Shown here: piece after piece, positions 11,281-21,944 of the stretch
Layout of the letters: each line of letters begins with the position of its first letter
How positions within the stretch are numbered: position 1 is the stretch's first letter
Assembly: GCA_024114885.1 (NCBI GenBank)
Contig: CP099421.1
Coordinates: 1,860,001-1,924,000 of the forward strand
From: Septoria linicola
Lineage: Eukaryota > Ascomycota > Dothideomycetes > Mycosphaerellales > Mycosphaerellaceae
Reading direction: 5' to 3'
DNA length: 64,000 nucleotides
Notes under the pieces: generated by a model
What the model was told of the DNA's origin: nothing
Seen by the model: the letters and a program-made list of their open reading frames with translations, nothing else
The model's database searches: none
Position numbers and translations under genes: made by a program

Positions 11281-12490
11281 TCACCTCTCACGGCCGAAAG
11301 CGCTAGGCTTGGCTGGCTTGTTGTCCAGAATCTTCTCAATGTCCTCCATAACCTCTGGAGTGATCTTAGGTAGAAGCTTCAGAGCACCAATGTTGTCCTC
11401 AATCTGAGAGACCTTTGTGGCCCCCAGAATGACAGTGGAGACGTTCTCATTCTTGACACACCAAGCCAACGAAAGCTGAGCGACATTGCCGCCCAGCTTC
11501 TCAGCGATCTCAGTGAGCTTGCGCACCTTGGCAATCTTTGCCTTGCCCTCATCGCTCTGCAAGCTCTTGATCGTACCCTCGAAGAAGGCCTTATTGGTGG
11601 CAAACCGCGAGTCCTCTGGGATACCGTCGTTGTACTTTCCGGTGAGCAGACCAGAGGCAAGTGGCGACCAGATCGTGGTACCATATTGGAACTGCTGGTA
11701 CAGCGGCTCAAATTCGACCTCGAAGCGCTGTCTGTGGAAGGCGTTGTACTGAGGTTGTTCGGCGATTGGTGCAATGAGGTTGTATTTCTCAGCGATCTGA
11801 GTAGCCTCCATGATCTGCACAGCAGACCACTCCGATGTGCCCCAGTAGTATGCCAGGTTGAGGTTGCGGATGACCTGGGTGAAGCCTTCCACAATCTCCT
11901 TCATTGGTGTACCGACATCTGGTCGGTGAGCAAGCACAATGTCGACGTATGGTTGTTGCAGACGTGCCAGAGAGCTCTTGAGACCCTCTACCACGTGCTT
12001 CTTTGATAGTCCGCGAGTGTTTGGCTCCTTGCGTCCAGTACCTATTGCCCAATCAGCCTTATGTTCTGGCAGGTTCGCTCATGTTATGGACATACCGAAG
12101 AACACCTTTGTGCTCAGGACGTATTCATCTCTTGGCCAGGCAAGCTCTTTGAGGGCATTGCCCATCTCAATTTCGCATTGTCCATTCGAGTAAATCTCGG
12201 CGGTGTCGAAGAAGTTGATGCCAGCGTTCTGTAGCCTTCGTCAGTACGGGCCGGGAACTGTCTGAGCTTGACCTGAACTTACCCATGCTGCCTCCATGCA
12301 GTCCTTGACAGCGTTGCCCTTCTGGGTTCCTCCATAAGTCAACCAACCTCCAAGTGACAGGACCGAGACCTTGAGACCGCTAGGTCCCAGGTGGCGGAAT
12401 ATCTGGTCGCCCGTAAGCACGTGTCTACCAGCATGAATTCATGTAACATACCATGTCCTTAGGGTCAAACTTGCTCTCGACTGCTGCCAT
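11281..12490 (-). CDS. Aldo-keto reductase, voltage-gated K+ channel beta-subunit type
   Basis: Four exons: 12490-12452, 12402-12283, 12228-12096 and 12041-11281. Three introns of about 50 nt (GTATGT, GTAAGT and GTATGT donors) join in phase to give 350 residues, close to the usual size of Kv-beta-like AKRs. After a 13-residue first exon the protein reads IFRHLGPSGLKVSVLSLGG. The catalytic tetrad can be followed: Asp and Tyr in DTAEIYSNG, Lys in LSTKVFF, His in VLAHRPD. Near the C-terminus TVILGATKVSQIEDN matches the NADPH phosphate-binding region. It is a predicted soluble NADPH-dependent aldehyde/ketone reductase. Fungal members are mostly of unknown physiological role, and a channel partnership is not implied. 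Confidence 0.93.
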
Positions 12491-13337
12491 TGTTGCGATT
12501 GTGTTTCTGTGATCTACTGGCTTGATTGAGTGTAGGTGAGAAGGTGAGAAAAAGAAGTCAGGCGAGGCGGGCAAGAGTGGCGGGATGTGTTGAGTGAACA
12601 GATGTCTTGCTAATAAACCAGCATAGTACCGTAAACTCCGCGATAGAAATGGCAAAGCGTCTCATGAGCTCATCGCCCTGGAGCATGGCGGGGCAAGAAC
12701 TGGCACTTTTGAGGACCTCCAGGCCGGCAGCACAATTGATGCTGCGTCAATGGCATGCCCATGACTTATGGGTGTTGCCCTTGTGTCAGAGACATATCCA
12801 ATGGCTTGTGACATCATTTTGCTCTTGACAAGAATTTCGAAAGAGTGGCATTTGACATCGTGGCCGTCAGCATGATTCTTGAGCTTCAGCACAGACGCGT
12901 CCGGGGTGGTAAACTTTCCTGCGGCAAGTGGAGGGAAGAGCTGTTTCTTCCACCACCACGGCTGCAACAACTTTACAGTATTGCCGCACGATCAGAGGCT
13001 GAATTTGCCCTCAACTCGAGCGCGAATACCAGAGTAACTGTTGATGATGCGTATGAGGACTAGCAGTACTATGTTCAGTATGGCTTCGTCATGTTACACT
13101 GATTGAGCAATGCTATTCGAGGCAGACCCTTTGGGAAAATCTGCAAGCTGAGCCACGGCTGAGGCAGTGCATCAATGGCATGTCGTTGTACAGAGCTGAC
13201 GACTTCCATCATCTGAACGTTTCAAGACGCTCCAATGTTCCAAGGCATAACACTAGCCCTTTCGAGTATCAGCTAGCATTGCAGCACTTATCAGACCAAT
13301 ATGTGAGATTGTGCACATTCTACCCAGCTCCGCCAAC
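12491..13337. other. Divergent intergenic region
   Basis: 847 bp between the divergently transcribed aldo-keto reductase and HET gene. It holds both promoters. No gene, repeat or RNA is supported. Confidence 0.5.
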
Positions 13338-15352
13338 ATGCCCGTCAGCGTTACCAGCAGTCCTCGGCTTCAGGATGATCTGGATACCGATGATGAGTTG
13401 GACGTCGCCAACACCGATCCACGAATGGCATGGGGCTTCTCTTCTCTGACGCTCGAGGCAGCGGGCTATTCCGATCATGAGTATCACGACGACGACAGGG
13501 CTTTCGCTGGCACACCTGATCCTAGTGCCAGCAATCGCAGAAGACGGCAACGTCAGAGCGATGCAGCATTTGCGGCAGCACGTAACTTCGAGTACAAGAC
13601 TGTAGCTGATGGGCACGCGTTCCGGCTGGTAGAAGTACAACCAGGAACCGGAAGCAGCCCTGTTGAATGCACTCTCAGCTGGGAAGACTCGAAAACTCCT
13701 CAGCGACCATACTACTGTCTGAGCTATTGTTGGCAGACTGTGCATCGGGACTCTTTGATTCTTTTAGATGGCTGTCGATTCCCGGTGACGAAGAACTTGC
13801 TTCGCGCTATGCAAAGCTTGCGGAAGCCAAAGAAGTCTTTATTGATATGGGTCCGTAAAGCGCAATAGATGCAGCAGCAGCATGGACTGACCATGCATTG
13901 GCTTCGCAGATCGATCAAATATGTATAGATCAAGACAACGACCAGGAACGTGGCCACCAGGTATCAATTATGAGGTTGATCTTCAATCAAGCCCATCAAG
14001 TGTATCTGTGGCTCGGTGAGCACGATGATCGCAGCAAGCAGCTTTTCGAATATGCCGAAAAAAGACGGAGTGGGGACGATAACCCAAGCCGTATACTTAA
14101 TCGCTTGCTCAGCCGGAAAGAGCTTCGGGACGCCATCGAGCGATTACTGGAGCGGCAATGGTTCCAGCGAGTATGGGTCTTGCCTGAGGTGGTCCTCAGC
14201 AAACATACCCGAGTCGTCTGTGGTAATACACGTATCAGCTGGTAGGTTTCTGCCTCCTCTCAACATTGCTCGACATCAACAACGGAAGGATCGTGCTCAT
14301 GATCGAGCCAACACTTTCTTAGCCATGGTTATGCGTCCCAATGCTTCTATGCTGATTCAAAAACTAGGGACAATCTTGTGAGACTGGTCAGACTTGAACT
14401 GCCGCCTCCAGCTCCTGGATTCAAGAAGCGCATATCGTTGCTAGGCAATCCACGACAACGAATTGCCATCATCTCGCAAATGATTGCAAGCCAGAGAGAA
14501 GCATTGTTCCACACCGACATCACACAATTGCTCATCCTTGGCAAGAGCAGCAGCGCGACTGACGCCAGAGATATGATCTACGCTTTCTATGGACTCACGT
14601 TCCTAACTTCAGCTGTCAACTACTCTCGATCTCCGGAAGATCTATTTGTTGAAGCGACACATCACTATATCAATGCTCTGAGATATGAGGCCTCCTACCG
14701 CTCTGTTCATAGCTTAACAGAGGGGCAGAAAGTGTTCCAGCTGATGAGCATCATCTATAGCGCCGGAATACTTCACCAACACCACAACTTGCCATCTTGG
14801 ATACCGGACTGGACATTTTCGTGGCACCTCGCTCCTGTATGGGCATCCGGAGTGCCCAGTTTCATACCCAGCTCTGGAAAGGACGAATGGTCTTTAGGCA
14901 TTCGCAGTGCACATCGTGCGGGCGGCGATGTGCTCGAGACATTCGATATTCTGGAGGGCAGTCGCTCACAGCTTAGACTATCCGCATTGATTTTTGACTC
15001 GATACTGCTCGTTGATGAGCTTACACCCGCCTCTACACCAGCTGCCAGCCAAGAGCTACCAAGACCAGGAGGTGCAGAGCATGACACGCCCGAGATTCGA
15101 TATGGACGACACTTCTTTACTACCGAAGGAGGCCACGTTGGTATGGCTACTCCTGGCGTCGGCACTGGCGACCAGTGTGCTATAATCTTAGCTGGTGATG
15201 TTCCTGTGGTACTACGACCATGTCCTGACCCTGAGCGAAAAAGTAAAATCTATAAGCTGCTCTGCGAATGCTACATTCAGAACCCTGCAGTAATGTCTGG
15301 AGAACTGCTGCGCAACAATTGGACCGCTGCAGAGGACATTGTGCTGATATGA
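13338..15352 (+). CDS. HET-domain (heterokaryon incompatibility) protein
   Basis: Modelled exons are 13338-13850, 13910-14241 and 14323-15352. Introns are 59 nt (GTCCGT donor, CTGAC branch, TTCGCAG) and 81 nt (GTAGGT donor, TTCTTAG). The join gives about 624 residues. The ATG at 13338 is the first in frame. The HET signature is clear: YYCLSYCW, then WIDQICIDQ formed across intron 1, QVYLWLGE, and WFQRVWVLPEVVLS. Residues before about 120 are acidic and low-complexity. The C-terminal half has a typical HET tail (SATDARDMIYAFYGL; LPSWIPDWT) and no NACHT, WD40 or other second domain. HET domains trigger regulated cell death on allorecognition in some fungi. Most genome copies, including this one, have no assigned partner. 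The 14322 acceptor is the least certain boundary. Confidence 0.87.
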
Positions 15353-16272
15353 AGTAAAGTGGACAGGCAGCCAGCCTCGACGCATGCCCGCAAACATGAA
15401 ACGCCTGCAAACGGTATCGAATGGCAGTGCCTTGCAGCGAACGAGTCGGATCGGGTCCAGCAAAGTGGTATCGCCCAGCCATCGAGTTTCCAATGGTCGG
15501 CCCTCACCTTATGACTTGGGCGATCATGTCCATCTTCCAAGCTGTGCCGTTTGCCATTCGGGTTGCACAGCTCTGACTCCCCGGCTCGAGCCAGCCTGCT
15601 TGCAAGACTTTGTCTGGACCGGCACTGCAACCTGCATTAAACCGTGGGGCGCATGTTGTGGAAGGGAGACACCTGTAGCCGACGGCTAGATCAGATCAAT
15701 GTGCCTGACATGCTCAAACCATCTCTAGCATGCGAGCCTCAAGCGTTCACTGAGAAACGTGCTGTGCTGCGACAGGACGAAAGAGAGTCTGGTGCAGGGG
15801 TACGATTGTGGTGTCGTACGTCGAGCACCAATCACTCATGTTCCGGCTGCTTCCGTCCTTCCCGATCGACCTGCGCTATTGCGCATGCGGGATGGTGCCT
15901 CTGCAGCCTGAGCAAGGGTGGAATGTCCTCCAACCCCTCCATTATCCATGCCCATGCTGCTTCGTGGAACTTGGATAGATGCGGTCTCTGTGAAGCCGTT
16001 TGACTGCAAGTGTCCTTAGACTTAGACAATATCTGACTACCATATTCGCCAGGCACCAGTTCACAAAGTCACCAGCGTGCCTGAGACTTGCGCGAACACG
16101 TTCAAAGCGCGCGTGCGAGACATAGGTTGATTGCGACTCCTCGATTCCCAAGAAGTCGACGACACACAGCGCAAACGACCAACTCATACCAGACCTTGTC
16201 TCACATCCCAGATCTTCCGATTACATCTTCTATGACCTTTGGCTGCGTCTCTCTTGAGGCGCACAACCCTGA
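15353..16272. other. Intergenic region, no supported gene
   Basis: 920 bp downstream of the HET gene and upstream of the membrane coiled-coil gene. Open frames near 15384-15689 and 15644-16003 lack recognisable protein character and overlap others on the opposite strand. Confidence 0.5.
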
Positions 16273-18093
16273 ATGATACTCCCAGTTTCCGCGACCATGA
16301 CAGCCCGACAGCACTATCTCGACTCGCATCCGAGTCTCAATGCCAGTATGGACGACTTCGATGCGCGCGAGTTCTCTCCGACAATTCCAGATATGCCGTC
16401 GCAACACTCGGGCTTCCGCAGCAACAGACATTCAGAGTACAGTGAAGCGAGCTCGAGGCGGAGCTACTCACCGCCAGCGTGGCGCAAAGCAGGTAGTGGG
16501 TGGTTCAAGCATCAGGAAGCGCTGTCACCGAATCGCAACGGATATAGAAGTAAGGACACGAGTCCACAGTATCACAGCGCCGACGAGGATGGTGAGGATG
16601 GGGACGTGACCGCATACAAGACGGCCAGGCGCATTCCATTGCCCGAGTCGCCTGTCAAAGGTCGTAGTCCAGGAGTAACACCAGAGCCTGCAGGATTGCT
16701 TGCTACAGCTGGCGGAGAGAAGCTGAGGGGCGGAGCAAGTACAGTACGGCATGCGAGCGAAGAAACACAGAAACCCGAGGCAGAACTAGAGTCACCAGGC
16801 GAAGAAACGCCAACACAGAACAATTGTGGGTGTCAACCAGAAGGTATACCAAGCAGTAATGCTGATCAAAGGCTGACAGTGGATGCAGATATTCGATTCT
16901 CGACATCTCTCGATGTGGTACAACGAACCGAGCCCATAGAGGCAATGGTGCGCAAAGTACGAACCACGATACGCCACGTAACAAAATCCAAGTATAACAC
17001 TATTCTTTACGGGCTTGTTACCATGTTCTTCTACTGGATCATGGTCAATCTGTTATCCGCACCGGTACACGGGCCCTCAGTTGACCTCATCAAGGTAGCT
17101 GGACTGGCGAAATCATTCGAACCAAGCATATACTACTCTGAAAATGGTCATGCGCAGATTGAGCAGCTACAAGAAACTAGCGTAGCAGTGTGGGATCTAG
17201 GAGAGAGTGTACGCAGTACGAACATGACTTCTGCACCACAGATCGTCAGTCAGCTGGACTCACTCTCCGATAGCTTCAAGGAGCTCGCCAAGGAAATGAC
17301 AAGCTTCTTCACTTCGGTTGATTCAGACATAGACGCAATTCTGATTGTCATGGAATGGGCCCAGAGGGAGCTGAGCACAATATCAAGCGAACCGCCAAGC
17401 ACCCTCAGCTCTGTGTGGTCCAACGCGCGCAACTTACTCTCGCGTGTGGGTATTGCTACTGATGGCAAGATAATGCAGGAGCTGCTCGGCATGACCCACC
17501 AACAGCGAGCCAAGGCAACTCTGGAGCGTACATTCTATGAATTTCTGGGAGTTCTGGAAGAGAGCATCAACAACGAGCTGACTCATTCGATGGCCTTGTT
17601 CCAGCTATTCGAGGCAGTCGATAAGCAGTTTTTGAACTTGCAACGGACTGTCGTTCGCGAACAGGATCAGCAGGAGAGAATGGAAAACGACTTCTTAGGC
17701 AGCTTGTGGACCAAAGTCATTGGTGTCAATGCATCGAAGTTGCGCAAGTACGAGAAGAACAAGAACTTGCTTCACTCAGTGAGAGAGCGAACTGTGCGGA
17801 ACAAGCATGTTCTTGTGGATCACAACCAACGGCTCGAACAACTGAAGTCAAACCTGGAGATCCTTCGAAGACGGTTGGTGAGTCCCCTGGTACGATCGAG
17901 CAACTCGAGCACGATAACGATCGACGACCAAATCAAGGGTTTGGAAACGACATATCAACAACTGAAAGGAAGCCGGGATGTGCAGAAGCGGAAGATGATG
18001 GAGATCGTCTATGGCGCAGGAACACGCAAGGGGACACTGCCAAGTGGTGCAGGAGGCGGAGCGCGGGAGATTGAAGGCTCCAGCTATCGATGA
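16273..18093 (+). CDS. Single-pass membrane protein with coiled-coil lumenal/cytosolic region, unknown function
   Basis: One uninterrupted exon of 606 codons from ATG 16273 (a second ATG eight codons on is equally possible). Residues 1-230 are disordered, rich in Ser, Pro and charged residues, with many potential SP phosphosites. A hydrophobic segment near residues 238-258 (TILYGLVTMFFYWIMVNLL) forms one transmembrane helix. Residues 260-590 are helical, with heptad-like Leu/Ile spacing (QLDSLSDSFKELAKEM; LRKYEKNKNLLHSVRERT). The C-terminus is Gly/Arg-rich. No catalytic motif or known domain is recognised. The layout of a disordered N-terminus, one membrane helix and a long coiled coil fits a nuclear-envelope or ER structural protein, which is only an inference. 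It is intronless, unlike most neighbours. Confidence 0.8.
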   Translation: MILPVSATMTARQHYLDSHPSLNASMDDFDAREFSPTIPDMPSQHSGFRSNRHSEYSEASSRRSYSPPAWRKAGSGWFKHQEALSPNRNGYRSKDTSPQYHSADEDGEDGDVTAYKTARRIPLPESPVKGRSPGVTPEPAGLLATAGGEKLRGGASTVRHASEETQKPEAELESPGEETPTQNNCGCQPEGIPSSNADQRLTVDADIRFSTSLDVVQRTEPIEAMVRKVRTTIRHVTKSKYNTILYGLVTMFFYWIMVNLLSAPVHGPSVDLIKVAGLAKSFEPSIYYSENGHAQIEQLQETSVAVWDLGESVRSTNMTSAPQIVSQLDSLSDSFKELAKEMTSFFTSVDSDIDAILIVMEWAQRELSTISSEPPSTLSSVWSNARNLLSRVGIATDGKIMQELLGMTHQQRAKATLERTFYEFLGVLEESINNELTHSMALFQLFEAVDKQFLNLQRTVVREQDQQERMENDFLGSLWTKVIGVNASKLRKYEKNKNLLHSVRERTVRNKHVLVDHNQRLEQLKSNLEILRRRLVSPLVRSSNSSTITIDDQIKGLETTYQQLKGSRDVQKRKMMEIVYGAGTRKGTLPSGAGGGAREIEGSSYR

Positions 18094-18986
18094 CAAGGAG
18101 CTGACTGACAGATGATGAAGTGAAATACCGCAGATGACTTTGCACACTGGTTGGAAACTTGGCGTTGATGTGAGAACGGAGGCTCGGTAGATCAGCAGGC
18201 ATGCTATTTGGTATTGGCGAATGTGGCTATTCATAGGGAGGAGTCTTGTGCGCGTTATATCGATATACCACCGGATAGGACAGGATACGGAACAAGCATG
18301 AATATGATTGTCGGCAGATGAGACCTTGTTTAAAGTGTAGGTTGCCCAGCAATGAACATTTCCCAAATGCCTGTTCGTCTTCCCGTTCTTGTCTAACGTT
18401 GAGGTCAAAGCCACCACGAGTCCACGACAGACCACGCCAATGCAACCAGACTTTCTCTCGTGCTTCGCGAGAGAAAGAGTCCCTTGGCATCGCCTTCGAT
18501 GCTAGGCGTGGCATGCATGTCGCTGTGAAGCAGTACCGCGACACGCTCGTCCTGTGCTTCTGCGACACGTGCGAAAAGTGCTTGCAGCTGGGAGCGGTAC
18601 GACGTGACCCGATCCGCCATTGGGGCTGTGCAAATCGTTAGCGCCTTGGAAGTTGATCGGAGGTCTGAAGTGAGGTCATCATTGACCAGAGCTCTCTGGG
18701 CCTGCGTCTCTCTGCATACAGGTTTCTGAGCACTGCAGCGAAAGTGAAAGCCCACAAACGCTGCGCCTCGTGCAACCCCTCTCTCCATCGCAGTTTTACA
18801 GAGGTCGATCACGCGAGACCTGCGAGCCTAAGCAGAAACGACGAATTGCAAAGCGGCGGCACAAAACAGTAGTCGGATACCCGATCTCTTGGTATCTCTG
18901 GCCAAGACACAACACCCTAGTCCAAGCTCGCACTCAAGCACCGAAGCCAACTCGCCCTTCTCACAGGAGTAATCATAACCCTCGCC
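18094..18986. other. Intergenic region with a weak minus-strand small-ORF candidate
   Basis: 893 bp before the exchanger gene. On the minus strand an ATG at 18620 opens a 71-codon frame to 18405. Just upstream is a splice-like pair, a GTATGC donor and a GCTAAC branch with TTTGCACAG acceptor. This could be a small gene with an intron in its leader, but the peptide (starting MADRVTSYRS) matches nothing I recognise. I leave it as a candidate only. Confidence 0.25.
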
Positions 18987-20735
18987 ATGAGCAGTAAGTC
19001 ACGCTGTCATCTTTTCCCTCCCTCAATCCCTTTCACCGCTGCGCCAGCCTTGGCGCTTCACCCTTTGCCTGCCTCCGGCGAGCGACGGTGAACTCTCAAT
19101 CAGCACTACTGCACTGTGGCATACCAAGAATCGTCGACCGTGTCTATCGACGCCACGACTAGACTGTAGTCTTGGCTGTTGTCCAGCCACTCGCGACATC
19201 GACAAAAGAAACCGCGCTCATCTCCAAGTCTTTGTCTTGTCATCCCCGAGACCTCCGACTTCACTCATACTGATGCGCACTTTTGCTTGATAGACAGCAT
19301 CAAGCGAGCGATCCGGCGCACCACGTCCGCTTTCACTAGCACCAACGACACCTCGACCATGCCCCACGACTCCAGAGCCAATGGCCATGCGGCGGAAGAG
19401 CGAGATTCTGATGAGCGTACGCCGCTTGTGAGCCAGTCTAGCATACTGGGCAACACATCGCGGCTAGGAACGAATCGCAATGGAGAGCCGCTGTCCGAGG
19501 ATGGACGGTGGTATGTCAGGATGCCCAGCAACTTTGTGCGCTTGACGTGGTTGACGCTGGCGAGCAACTATGTCAATGTGTTACTCATCGCTGTACCTGC
19601 TGGTATCATTGTCGGGGCCATGGGCCTGAACCCAACGGCTGTGTTCGTGATCAACTTTTTCGCTATTGTGCCTCTGGCTGGTCTGTTGAGCTTTGCGACT
19701 GAGGAGCTCTCAGTCAAGCTTGGTCAGACGCTTGGAGGACTTATGAACGCTACCTTTGGAAATGCTGTTGAGTTGATCGTGAGTAGTGATGGAATGACTT
19801 AGCAAATCGTGCCGTGCTGACCAACACAGGTGTCCATCGTTGCGCTGCGCAAGGGCGAGATCCGAATCGTGCAGGCCAGCATGCTTGGCTCGATATTATC
19901 CAACATCTTACTGGTTCTGGGTTGCTGCTTCATTGCCTCCGGAGTCCGACGTCGCGAGAGCAGATTCAACGAGACGGTAGCCTCTACCATGTCCTCGCTT
20001 ATGGCAGTCGCCGCGACTTCCTTGATCATTCCAGCCACCATGTACGCGGCTTTGACCAAGAGCGACGCCGACTCAGTCTCCAACATTCTGGTCCTCTCGC
20101 GCGGCACAGCTATCATTCTACTCATCCTTTACGTTTTGTACTTGGTGTTCCAGCTCAAGACACATGCGTCGCTCTTCGACGCAGAGGCTCAAGATGGCGA
20201 GGACGGCGAGGAGAAGGAACCGGAAATCCTGGGACCCGTGCCGGCCATGGTGTGCCTCATCCTGGTCACTGTGCTGGTCGCCGTTTGCGCCGAATATCTG
20301 GTGGACAGCATTGATTCGATCGTGGCGACCTCCGGAGTCAGCAAAACCTTCATTGGTCTCATTCTTCTGCCGATTGTAGGCAATGCAGCAGAGCATGTGA
20401 CGGCAGTGGTCGTGGCCTACAAGGACAAGATGGATCTTGCCGTAGGTGTAGCCATCGGCTCCTCCATGCAAATCGCTCTTTTCGTCACCCCGTTCCTGGT
20501 CATCCTAGGCTGGATCATCGGACAAGAGATGACCCTTCATTTCCAGGGTTTCGAGACGGTGGTGTTTTTCCTTAGTGTATTGGTGGTCAATTACTTGATT
20601 CAGGACGGCAAGAGCAATTACCTCGAGGGATGTATGTGCCTCGGCACATACATCATAATTGCTCTGGCTTTCTGGGTATACCCCGAAGATGCTGGTGATA
20701 TTGGAAGTATGGTATCCGGCTTCTTTGGGCATTGA
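18987..20735 (+). CDS. VCX1: Vacuolar Ca2+/H+ exchanger (CAX family, Vcx1-like)
   Basis: This antiporter loads calcium into the vacuole using the proton gradient. The certain exons are up to 19778 and 19830-20735, joined across a 51-nt intron (GTGAGT donor, CTGACC branch, ACACAG) in phase 0. The protein shows two CAX repeats with ion-binding motifs GNAVELIVS and GNAAEHVTAV, about eleven membrane helices and an acidic loop between the halves (DAEAQDGEDGEEKEPE). The 5' end is modelled. A 7-nt exon ATGAGCA at 18987, followed by GTAAGT and a 301-nt intron ending TTGATAG at 19293, gives MSNSIKRAIRR and a 465-residue product. Without it the first in-frame ATG is 19359 and the protein is 441 residues. 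The cytosolic N-terminus contains SDERTPLVS, resembling an acidic dileucine vacuolar-sorting signal. Confidence 0.9.
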
Positions 20736-21944
20736 GAGCAGGCTGTAGGATTTGGATCTTCAAGGAGAAGACCGGTAACAGATTGAAAGTTGGCGCCGCG
20801 AAACAGCCTTGTGAGCGCTCGACCTGTGAATAAGGTCTGGAGAGGAATTTCCTGCTCCTTGTGTACTATACCAGAAAAATAAGAAACAAGTCTAGGCTAT
20901 GCGCTCAATTCCTGAAGGCTCGCCGTAGCTGACTGGACTTAAGGTTATGTCACGGCAGTCTTAGACATCCAGATCGCTTCTTGTTCCTTGCTCTTGAGCA
21001 CTACGCCTAGGATCGCACGGGTCCCGCGGTAACCAATCTTTTCCACAGATGAAGTAATAAGCTGACTCACTACGTAGGCCAGCCAGTTTGGGAAGTTTGC
21101 TTGCGTATGCATTTTGTGATCACAACGGCTTTCAGGAGATCCTGATGTGGACAATGCTCGAATCCACATCCGACCTCATATCACACCTTGCGCGAAGTCG
21201 GTTTTCATACTGCGACTCCAGGCCAGACGTGATGGACTCATGGTCACCTCGCATGTTCGTGCAAGCGGCTCAACTAGACGAGCCAGATCACACAGCCCAT
21301 TGTCGGGGTTTCGGCCGTGCACTCTGTATTTCTCGTCTTGACGAGGCAGCTCGAACGAACTTGCTGTGGTTTCGCTCGCTGGTGTGGACAACATCCTTGA
21401 GGAAATTAGTCGCCATGGTTCAGCCACAGGTGGCCGTTCAATGCATCGTTCAGCCGTATACCATACCATTGTGCGCCACGAGTAGGAAGCACGCCCTGCC
21501 ACAGAAGTGGATCTCAATTCAACGATAGTGTAACATTCCTTGTACAAAAGCCACAAATGTGTCCCAAAGTCAATGCGCACGCCGTTTAGCAGCCTATCAC
21601 ATCCATCGATCCTGCCGAAGCAAAGGCTTGTGCCCCATCACGCTCTGCGGCCTCTTCCCTCACGGTGTCAGTCATGCAATATGATGGGAGTTCCAATGGC
21701 CGACAGCAGGCATGGGACCATCTCTATATGTCGAAGATCAATCCCTCGATATGTCACCAACAGGTAGCCAAACGACGACTAAGCGAGCGAGCTCGGTTTG
21801 CCTCGTAAAGCAACCACACCCAGTGAAGAGCCATATCCTATCATGACAATTCCTATCGTAAGGAAGAGAGCTAAAAGACCGTAGACCAGGAAAGAATTTC
21901 CACGCACGAAACATGATGTATGCAGAAGGGCTGACTTGAGGTAG
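20736..21944. other. Intergenic region, possible unseen first exon of next gene
   Basis: 1.2 kb downstream of the exchanger. The start of the broken transcription-factor gene must lie in its right part: a CTGACTTGAGGTAG acceptor ends at 21944, but I could not fix a donor and ATG. No other gene is supported. Confidence 0.4.
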
